A DNA stretch of 11,662 nt from an uncultured Candidatus Altimarinota bacterium (GTDB lineage Bacteria; Patescibacteriota; Gracilibacteria; BD1-5; UBA2023): NCBI GenBank assembly GCA_938036655.1, contig CALHQS010000005.1, forward strand, positions 1 through 11,662. The letters are read 5' to 3'. A program made the position numbers and the translations under genes. Below, piece by piece: positions 1 through 5,392 of the stretch; positions within the stretch are counted from its first letter, which is position 1; the number at the start of each line of letters is the position of its first letter. The notes beneath the pieces were generated by a model, which saw nothing but the letters and a program-made list of their open reading frames with translations, ran no database searches and was not told the DNA's origin.

Positions 1-720
1 TTGGCAGATTTGGCACATGCAAAATATACAAAGGGATCTTGTGCAACGCAGGATAATTCAGAAAATTCTTCGACAGGAACTACAGCTGATGAAAAAACTG
101 CTACGGGAACGACTTCGACTGGTACAACTGATTCTTCTGAGAAAAAAACTGATGCATGTGAAGATATTTATAGTCCAGTTTGTGGTTCTGATGGACAAAC
201 ATACAAAAATCTTTGTCGAGCGCAAAATGCTCAGGTAACAGTGCAACATTCTGGTGCTTGTCAAGCCAAAACAACGACAAATACAGGATCCACACAAAAT
301 TCTTCAAAAAACACCAATTCTTCTTCATCAACTACTACAATACTTCCAAGCGAAAATGAAGAGGCAACTTCAACAGGAAAACTCGGAAATTATGATGAAA
401 AAAAATATCATCTGTATTCCAATGAGGCTGTAGGGTATAGCTTTGCATTTCCAAAAAATACTTCATATCAGGGATATGGCCCACGCGATGGAGCGACTCA
501 TACGCTCGCGATCTCAACATCAGGTTCTGGTGCAGAAAATTTTGAATCGGCTGATGTAAAAGTGTATTATTACAAAAAAACTCCTGCAAATCCACCTGCG
601 TCTTCACAAGCAATTACGCTCGAAAATGGCGCGACAGTCTACGTTTCGTCAGACAATACTTCTGACGCAAAAGTACAAAATATTGTCAAAACGATTACAG
701 AAAGTGTTTCCAAAAATTAA
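1..720 (+). CDS. Kazal-type protease inhibitor domain protein, 5' end outside window
   Basis: The reading frame is open at the left edge, so the N-terminus (probably with a signal peptide) is missing. The first visible residues, ending YTKGSC at residue 14, look like the tail of one Kazal domain. A second, complete one spans residues 53-87 with cysteines at 53, 61, 72 and 87 and the core PVCGSDGQTYKNLC. Kazal domains fold around disulfides and block serine proteases with an exposed loop; this one has four cysteines, as in many bacterial Kazal_2 forms. Ser/Thr-rich linkers follow each domain (about 17-50 and 90-122), typical of an extracellular protein. Residues about 125-239 form a separate unidentified domain (start KLGNYDEKKYHLYSNEAVGYS) resembling C-terminal domains of secreted CPR proteins. 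There is no in-frame UGA, the stop is TAA, and a strong hairpin terminator follows directly. The inhibitor call is solid; the target protease is unknown. Confidence 0.85.
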   Translation: MADLAHAKYTKGSCATQDNSENSSTGTTADEKTATGTTSTGTTDSSEKKTDACEDIYSPVCGSDGQTYKNLCRAQNAQVTVQHSGACQAKTTTNTGSTQNSSKNTNSSSSTTTILPSENEEATSTGKLGNYDEKKYHLYSNEAVGYSFAFPKNTSYQGYGPRDGATHTLAISTSGSGAENFESADVKVYYYKKTPANPPASSQAITLENGATVYVSSDNTSDAKVQNIVKTITESVSKN

Positions 721-744
721 AAATTCCCAAAAGGGAATTTTTTG
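721..744 (+). terminator. Intrinsic terminator of the Kazal protein gene
   Basis: An 8-bp perfect stem, AAATTCCC (721-728) with GGGAATTT (733-740), has a four-base loop and runs into T residues. It starts at the base after the TAA stop, so it ends this transcript. Confidence 0.9.
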
Positions 745-757
745 TTGCAAATTCTAC

Positions 758-783
758 AAAAAAGGAGGCATCAAGCGATGCCT
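758..783 (-). terminator. Intrinsic terminator, small unit A
   Basis: On the minus strand AGGCATC (783-777), loop GCTT, GATGCCT (772-766), then CC and six Ts (763-758). On the plus strand the hairpin is not followed by Ts, so it works in the minus direction. It is nearly identical to the hairpin at 900-924. Confidence 0.7.
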
Positions 784-855
784 CAAATCATGTTGATTCA
801 GTAGGAGAAATAAAAGCTTTTGTTTCTATCAAACCTCCTTCTTGAGTTATTAACG
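758..855 (-). ncRNA. Candidate small RNA A (promoter to terminator, about 98 nt)
   Basis: The minus strand carries a near-consensus promoter (862-889) and, about 75 bases past the predicted start near 855, a terminator hairpin with a T tract (758-783). The RNA between has an AAGGAGG (840-834) that looks like a Shine-Dalgarno sequence, but no ATG, GTG or TTG lies 5-9 bases behind it. AAGGAGG can pair over 7 bp with CCTCCTT at 768-762, part of the terminator's 3' side, which would close the whole RNA like the end stem of a structured RNA or act as an antiterminator. An internal imperfect hairpin surrounds AAAAGCTTTT. With UGA=Gly an open frame runs through the unit from a TTG at 832, but its start is only one base from the SD-like sequence. 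No known RNA family was recognised. Confidence 0.45.
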
Positions 856-861
856 AAGGGG

Positions 862-889
862 ATTATAAAAATTTTTTCCAAAAAGTCAA
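862..889 (-). promoter_or_regulatory. Sigma-70-type promoter, small unit A
   Basis: TTGACT (889-884), a 16-bp spacer, then TATAAT (867-862) on the minus strand; the predicted start is near 855. It points into gene-free DNA, away from the 1087 gene, and is one of the best promoter matches in the window. Confidence 0.7.
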
Positions 890-899
890 AAATAAATAT

Positions 900-924
900 A
901 AAAAAGAGGCATCAAGTGATGCCT
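900..924 (-). terminator. Intrinsic terminator, small unit B
   Basis: On the minus strand AGGCATC (924-918), loop ACTT, GATGCCT (913-907), one C, then six Ts (905-900). It lies about 11 bases upstream of the -35 box of unit A, so it insulates one unit from the next. Confidence 0.7.
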
Positions 925-966
925 TAAAATTTGAGAGGGAAGTATCAATGATACTATATCATTGAC
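900..966 (-). ncRNA. Candidate small RNA B (about 66 nt)
   Basis: A minus-strand TATAAT (978-973) has a weak TTGCCT (999-994) 15 bp upstream. A predicted start near 966 would give a short RNA ending at the 900-924 terminator. It contains a 6-bp hairpin, AGTATC-ATT-GATACT, near its 5' end. The body does not resemble unit A; only the terminator is shared. The weak -35 box and short length make this less certain than unit A. Confidence 0.3.
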
Positions 967-1071
967 TCAATTATTATAAGTATTTTTCTAAAAAGGCAAG
1001 TAAAAATTTTTTTGATTTGAGAATGGTTTCAAAATTTGCTTTTTCTGAAAAAATGTGCTATTTTTGAATTA

Positions 1072-1077
1072 TATAAT
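1072..1077 (+). promoter_or_regulatory. -10 box TATAAT, near-leaderless promoter of the 1087 gene
   Basis: A perfect TATAAT ends 9 bases before the ATG at 1087, so transcription would start about 2-3 bases upstream of the start codon. No clear -35 box or SD sequence is seen. Confidence 0.5.
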
Positions 1078-1086
1078 TTTATTTTT

Positions 1087-2034
1087 ATGGGAAATCAACT
1101 CGATAATCGACCACCTGAGATCCCGCTCAAGCTGATTGAGATGCCGAAAATTTCTTGGAAAGAACAGTTGGCTCAGCAAATGCAAGATCTTTCTAAGCCG
1201 CTACTCGCGAAAGAAAGTGCCAAGTTATTTCAGTATTATAACGATCGTGCGGCTGATGTTCGCAATAAAACGACGCATGAGATTCAAAAATTACGAAAAG
1301 ATTTTCAAAATATTACGGTAACGCGGGAAAATTTTGTCGAAGTGAAAAGCCGTATTGCAGTGCTTCTCGAAGGGCCAGAACAAATCGCTCAAAATATTGA
1401 TTTACAAAAGGGTGATAGATTTGTTTGGAATGCTAATTCAGAGACGATGATGATTATGGGTGCGGATAAATCGCTGAAATTTTCGATTCGATTTTTGCCG
1501 TATTCTCGTGATGAGCAAGCAAAAATTGATGCTATTCGACCAGAAGAATCTCGCGAAAAAATGTCAAATCCTGGAAAAGTTTTGGGAGATTGGCTCGTTC
1601 GTCGTGGTCCATTCCCTGGGAAGAAAAATAGTTGTGGCGCGAGTTGTGGAAAACTTCTTGAGGCTTTTGGACTTCGGTCGGTTTTGCCGCAATCTGGCCG
1701 TGATGGGAAAAATTGGGACAAAATTATTGAAAATTATGCGTCAGAATTTTTTGATAAAGTTCCAGTCAATCACCCAGATGATGCGCCAGAAGGGAGTGTT
1801 GTGGTTTTTAAAGAGATGGCTCGACTTGGTTCTGCTGCTCGTAAAGTGCATGGACATGTGGAAATCAAGGGTTCCGATGGAATGTTTTATTCATATTATC
1901 GTTCGAGAAATGCAGCTGGCTCGTCCAAAACTTCTGAACGCGACCCAGTCAAATATCGCACCTTGACGGGCTTTACAGGCTATGCGTATGTGTATAACGG
2001 AAAACCGCTACCTAATCGTCGTACTCGTGCCTAA
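1087..2034 (+). CDS. Putative CHAP/NlpC-like Cys-His amidase domain protein
   Basis: A 315-residue protein; the ATG at 1087 is chosen over an in-frame TTG at 1036 because a TATAAT lies just upstream and the 1036 extension would start before the promoter. The C-terminal half has the order seen in NlpC/P60 and CHAP cysteine peptidases: a cysteine at a helix start (C183 or C187 in SCGASCGKLLEAFGL), a segment reading PEGSVVVF, and HGHVEI (H255, H257) followed by a G-x-FYSYYRS strand. Such domains cleave peptide or amide bonds, often in peptidoglycan. The N-terminal half (to about 110) is charged, probably helical, and unrecognised. No signal peptide or membrane segment is visible, so it is either cytoplasmic or exported another way. 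The fold call rests on motif order only. The 3' end overlaps the convergent metallopeptidase gene by 27 bases, and the stop is TAA. Confidence 0.5.
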   Translation: MGNQLDNRPPEIPLKLIEMPKISWKEQLAQQMQDLSKPLLAKESAKLFQYYNDRAADVRNKTTHEIQKLRKDFQNITVTRENFVEVKSRIAVLLEGPEQIAQNIDLQKGDRFVWNANSETMMIMGADKSLKFSIRFLPYSRDEQAKIDAIRPEESREKMSNPGKVLGDWLVRRGPFPGKKNSCGASCGKLLEAFGLRSVLPQSGRDGKNWDKIIENYASEFFDKVPVNHPDDAPEGSVVVFKEMARLGSAARKVHGHVEIKGSDGMFYSYYRSRNAAGSSKTSERDPVKYRTLTGFTGYAYVYNGKPLPNRRTRA

Positions 2035-2550
2035 TTGAATGATTTTGCTATATTCTGGCATCAATGTTTTCACCAAACTCCAAAACGGTTTTTGGTGATT
2101 TTTTTCTTTGAGATGGCAAATTTCATGAACGATTACCGCATCAATGAATTTTTCATTTTCTCACAAAAATTCGGCCAAGCGATAACTAAAATTTAAATTA
2201 TTTTTGCCACTGCAACTGCCCCAACGCGTTTCAGATTTTGTGATTTTAATCGTTCCATACGCAGGAAAATTTGTTTTGGCGTGCCATTCGGCAACTTTTG
2301 GAAGAATATATTTTTTTAAATTATTTTTCATTTCCAGAATTTCTGTTTCGCTCAGATTTTTTTTCGGATTTTTCAGATTTTTTTCACGCATTTTTTGTTG
2401 ATTTTTCAAAATCCATTCAGATTTTTCTTCCAAAAATTTTTCAATAAAAAGAAGCGGCACACCGAGTGGTGCCCGCACAATAATTTCTGCATGTTTGTTG
2501 ATCTGAATCGCGAGAGTTTTACGATTTGATCGAATCAAGGTGTAGTGCAT
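2008..2550 (-). CDS. YgjP-like zinc metallopeptidase (one in-frame UGA read as Gly)
   Basis: A 180-residue protein of the YgjP-like/DUF45 family, related to SprT and WLM zinc peptidases. The N-terminal part (IRSNRKTLAIQI, then IVRAPLGVP) and the WGSCS motif (110-114) fit the family. UGA at 2163-2161 is codon 130. Reading through it gives HEICH (142-146), with H142 and H146 as zinc ligands and E143 as catalytic base, then NHQKPFW (151-157), whose H152 is the likely third ligand. With the standard code the protein would stop 12 residues before the active site. The stop is TAG. The ATG at 2550 lies one base after the DUF2130 stop, so the two genes are probably cotranscribed; an in-frame ATG at 2571 is the alternative start. 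The family fold is well known but substrates are not, so no precise role is claimed. Confidence 0.85.
2070..2106 (+). terminator. Intrinsic terminator of the 1087 gene, inside the convergent gene
   Basis: TCACCAAA (2070-2077) pairs over 8 bp with TTTGGTGA (2091-2098), followed by a T run to about 2106. It lies 36 bases past the TAA at 2034, within the coding part of the minus-strand metallopeptidase that encodes its NHxxxFW motif. Confidence 0.75.
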
Positions 2551-2551
2551 A

Positions 2552-3757
2552 TTAAAAAATTTCTTCGCCATCGCCAAGCTCGAGATATTCAACTTTTGGT
2601 AGCTGACTTCCAATGAGGCCTTGCATGTCACCATACAATCGCGTTGTGTTGTCTATCACGCGACGAAGTTGTTTTTCACGCGCTGACCAGAGGCGCTCCA
2701 TGGCGCGTTTTTCTTTGTCGAGCTCATCTTGCATCGTCGAGAATGCTTCAATAATATTTTCGATTTTGGCTTTAAATTCAGGAGAAATGAGGTAATTATA
2801 AATCACTTCCATTTTTTCGTCTTTTCCTTTGAGAGAATTTTGAATTTTTGTCATTTCAATCATCTGCACACGCAAAATGCTTGCAAGAGGCAAAAGTGAT
2901 TCATAATTTGTCACCCAAATATCGCGATACAATCCAAAATTTTTCACACCCTCAGGAAGCACATTGGAAACAAGAACTGCGATTCCAGCACCCGCACGAA
3001 GCCGATCTTCTTTAAGTTTTTCTACCCACGCTTCCGTCCAATTTTTTGTATTTTTTGATTCCCAAGCAATTTTTCCAACATTTTGGCCAAATTCATTGCG
3101 AACATCTTGCACGAGATCCGCGCCGCGAATTCCTTTTTCCACATCACTAATGGTATCGAATGGGAAATTCATCGCAAGCAATTCCTTGAGCGCATTTTCC
3201 TGCAATTCGCCCTGAATTTGCATTGAGCCTTGTTCAGATTTTCGCTTTGCATCTTCAATAGAGCGCTTCATTTGCTCGATTTGTTCATCTTTTGCACGCA
3301 ATCTTTTTTCATTTTCCAAGTTCATTTTTTCCATTTCGAGTGCCAATTTTTCTTGTGCTTGCTTTGAAAATTCATCTTCCAGGCGTTTTCGTTCTTCAAG
3401 TTTGGCTTTTTCTTTTTCAATTTCGAGATTTTTTCGTAAATTTTCAAATTCTGTTTGTTGACGCAAAAATTGCTCTTCTTTTTTTCGGGCTTCTTCGTCG
3501 CGTTTTCGCAAATTTTCCAATTCCAAAATTTGTTTTTTATTTTTTTCTTCCATTTCTTCGCGAAGTTTTTTGGCTTCATTTTCCGCTTCTTTCCGTTGTT
3601 TTTCGATTTCTGCATTTGCCCAAGCAAAAGCCTTTTTTTTCGTTTCTTCCTCCGTTTCTTTTTGGATTTTTGCGCGCATTTCTTCCAATTCGTGTTTTTG
3701 AATTTCAGAAAGTGAAAAATGATGGCCACAATTCGGGCAAGTAATTTGGTTTGACAT
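2552..3757 (-). CDS. DUF2130 family protein, coiled coil plus PD-(D/E)XK-like domain
   Basis: A 401-residue protein with three parts. Residues 7-14 (CPNCGHHF) form half a zinc-ribbon-like knuckle with C7 and C10. Residues about 20-195 are an almost unbroken Glu/Lys/Arg-rich coiled coil. Residues about 196-370 are the DUF2130 domain, which carries D214 in GADLVQDV and E233-x-K235 in WESK, the spacing of a PD-(D/E)XK nuclease fold, then a hydrophobic AVLVSNV strand. Length and layout match DUF2130 proteins known across bacteria. Their biological role is not established; the motif suggests nucleic-acid cleavage or binding but does not prove it. The ATG at 3757 has no SD; a TATAAT lies at 3784-3779. 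It heads a two-gene unit with the metallopeptidase and is divergent from the DUF1704 pair. The stop is TAA. Confidence 0.85.
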   Translation of the reverse strand: MSNQITCPNCGHHFSLSEIQKHELEEMRAKIQKETEEETKKKAFAWANAEIEKQRKEAENEAKKLREEMEEKNKKQILELENLRKRDEEARKKEEQFLRQQTEFENLRKNLEIEKEKAKLEERKRLEDEFSKQAQEKLALEMEKMNLENEKRLRAKDEQIEQMKRSIEDAKRKSEQGSMQIQGELQENALKELLAMNFPFDTISDVEKGIRGADLVQDVRNEFGQNVGKIAWESKNTKNWTEAWVEKLKEDRLRAGAGIAVLVSNVLPEGVKNFGLYRDIWVTNYESLLPLASILRVQMIEMTKIQNSLKGKDEKMEVIYNYLISPEFKAKIENIIEAFSTMQDELDKEKRAMERLWSAREKQLRRVIDNTTRLYGDMQGLIGSQLPKVEYLELGDGEEIF

Positions 3758-3778
3758 ACAATTTTTTAAATTATTTGC

Positions 3779-3784
3779 ATTATA
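3779..3784 (-). promoter_or_regulatory. -10 box TATAAT of the DUF2130 gene
   Basis: TATAAT on the minus strand ends 21 bases before the ATG at 3757. A weak TTGTTT (3806-3801) sits 16 bp upstream as a possible -35. No SD sequence precedes the ATG. Confidence 0.5.
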
Positions 3785-3832
3785 AAAATTTTCCCAAAAA
3801 AAACAAAATTTTTCTCTTCCTAAATTTACAAA

Positions 3833-3860
3833 TTGACTTTCAATGAATTTATAGTATAAA
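3833..3860 (+). promoter_or_regulatory. Sigma-70-type promoter of the DUF1704 pair
   Basis: TTGACT (3833-3838), 16 bp, then TATAAA (3855-3860) gives a start near 3867 and a leader of about 20 bases before the ATG at 3887. A second -10-like TATATT (3870-3875), 11 bases before the ATG, would instead give a near-leaderless mRNA. No SD sequence is seen. Confidence 0.6.
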
Positions 3861-3886
3861 ACTTTTCCATATATTTATTTTTGCCT

Positions 3887-5389
3887 ATGAATAGAGAATT
3901 TTTTCAAAATGCATTGACAGAAATTTTCCGTTACAAAACGGATAATCGCATTATTCCAGGAATGCTCGAATATGTCAAAAATGCTGATGGAATGGACTAT
4001 CCGAAGGCATTTTTCCCAGAAGGAATTGTAACGCCCGAGACAATTGATGCGGGAATTGCGCGATTTTCAGCGCATTCCGACTGGATTCGGAATTTTGTCA
4101 AAAGAACGAATTTGAGCGAAGATCTCACTGATTGGCAAAAAGAATTTTTGAATAATATTACCACGATGATGCTCGTGCATTTGGAATGTTTTCAGAACGC
4201 GATTTTTCTGGAAGCAGAGAAGTGCGGTCTTGAACTCAGTGACGCAGACCGAAAAAAATATTTGGATGAAGTGAATCGCTTACAAAATATTTATTACGGC
4301 CCAGAAATTTCTGCGATTCCAGAAGAAAAGGCTTTGGTAGGCGAACAATTGGAAGAAATTTTTCAAAAAAATAAAGACAAAATTTCTCATGAAGATTGTC
4401 TCATTTTTGAAAAATTTTTGCAAAAATCAGAATTTCCTCAAGAAAACCCAAAAAAAGAAAAATCACCAGAAGTGGCTTTGAGAAGGGAAAAATCAGAAGA
4501 TTTGAAACAGATTTTTCTCGAAGAATCTGAAATTGTGGAAATTTTGGAAATGGTGCTAGATTTGTACGAAATGCACGATTGGATCGTAGAAGTGAATGAA
4601 AATCGAAAAATGTTCTCTGTAAGTTATGACGATAAAAAAATTATTTTGCCGAAAAATAAATTGACCTCAACTTCGCTTTTTCGTTTGTTTGAATTGATGG
4701 ATCATGAGATCGGCGTGCATGCGATTCGTGGTGTGAATACGCTTGCTACGCTTCAGATTGCTGGAATGTCGTACTTGCCGCACGAAGAAGGAATGGCGGC
4801 TACTGCGGAGGATATGTTGATACACGATATGGCTACTATTGAGCCAAAAATTACTCATCATCACTTGATTTCTTTTATTGCAGAAAATCTTGACTCGACC
4901 GAAACAGAACAAATGCTCAAAATTTATTTTCAGTTGACTGATGCGCCAGAATCTGATAAAATGGCACATGATTGGACGATGCGAATTAAGCGCTTTATGA
5001 GTCACAAAATGCCTGGCGCCAATAGAAAAGATGTTTCATATTCGCGTGGAAATCGCGATATTGTCGAAAAATTAACCTCACTTTCTGATGATGAACGAAA
5101 AAAATTTTTCCAAGATTATTATTTTTCCAAATTGTCGTTTGACGATCAGAAATTTTTGCCAGAATTGCGAAAATTATTTCCAGAATCTGAGCAGAATTCG
5201 CTGTATCCGCAATGGGTTGGGAAAATTCTCTTTCGAAAATTGATTGGCGAAAAAATATTTTTCCAAGATTTTACCAAAAAAGATGGCCGATTTGTACACA
5301 ATGTAAATTCTGAAACACAACGAAAAATCGTAAAAATTCTTCAAAAAATTCAAACAATTCCAACAATTCAAACAAATATTTCACAATAA
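3887..5389 (+). CDS. DUF1704 (MATCAP/QEGLA-type) metalloprotease, first of a tandem pair
   Basis: A 500-residue protein; the first ATG (3887) is preferred over an in-frame TTG at 3881. The zinc site HEIGVH (273-278) is the HExxxH form typical of the DUF1704 family, and EEGMA (300-304) matches its 'QEGLA' motif supplying the glutamate ligand. Eukaryotic relatives (MATCAP) are tyrosine carboxypeptidases acting on tubulin; bacterial members have been named flavohemoglobin expression-modulating proteins, and their substrates are unclear. Residues about 1-190 are helical and unrecognised, with a charged linker near 185-210. No signal peptide or membrane segment is seen, so a cytoplasmic enzyme is likely. 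The next gene, a paralogue, begins three bases after the TAA stop. The family call rests on the two spaced motifs, and the substrate is unknown. Confidence 0.75.
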   Translation: MNREFFQNALTEIFRYKTDNRIIPGMLEYVKNADGMDYPKAFFPEGIVTPETIDAGIARFSAHSDWIRNFVKRTNLSEDLTDWQKEFLNNITTMMLVHLECFQNAIFLEAEKCGLELSDADRKKYLDEVNRLQNIYYGPEISAIPEEKALVGEQLEEIFQKNKDKISHEDCLIFEKFLQKSEFPQENPKKEKSPEVALRREKSEDLKQIFLEESEIVEILEMVLDLYEMHDWIVEVNENRKMFSVSYDDKKIILPKNKLTSTSLFRLFELMDHEIGVHAIRGVNTLATLQIAGMSYLPHEEGMAATAEDMLIHDMATIEPKITHHHLISFIAENLDSTETEQMLKIYFQLTDAPESDKMAHDWTMRIKRFMSHKMPGANRKDVSYSRGNRDIVEKLTSLSDDERKKFFQDYYFSKLSFDDQKFLPELRKLFPESEQNSLYPQWVGKILFRKLIGEKIFFQDFTKKDGRFVHNVNSETQRKIVKILQKIQTIPTIQTNISQ

Positions 5390-5392
5390 CAT

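Larger units (their letters stand above)
746..1086. other. Gene-free spacer with two terminator-like repeats
   Basis: No large gene was found on either strand, even with UGA read as glycine. The stretch holds two near-identical 18-base hairpins (766-783 and 907-924) in the two minus-strand promoter-terminator units, and the -10 box of the 1087 gene at its right end. An 8-codon plus-strand ORF at 778 has a good SD (762-768) but lies inside the terminator hairpin and has no equivalent in the second copy. Confidence 0.6.

Noticed and set aside
778..804. 8-codon ORF (plus strand) with a good SD at 762-768
   Set aside because: It lies in a terminator hairpin, and the second hairpin copy has only a 2-codon equivalent.
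1036..1086. TTG start at 1036 for the Cys-His protein
   Set aside because: It would begin upstream of the -10 box that drives the gene, and the added residues are AT-rich with no domain.
3292..3744. Plus-strand ORFs opposite the DUF2130 coiled coil
   Set aside because: Phe/Leu-rich shadows of Glu/Lys-rich codons on the real strand; no promoter or recognisable domain.
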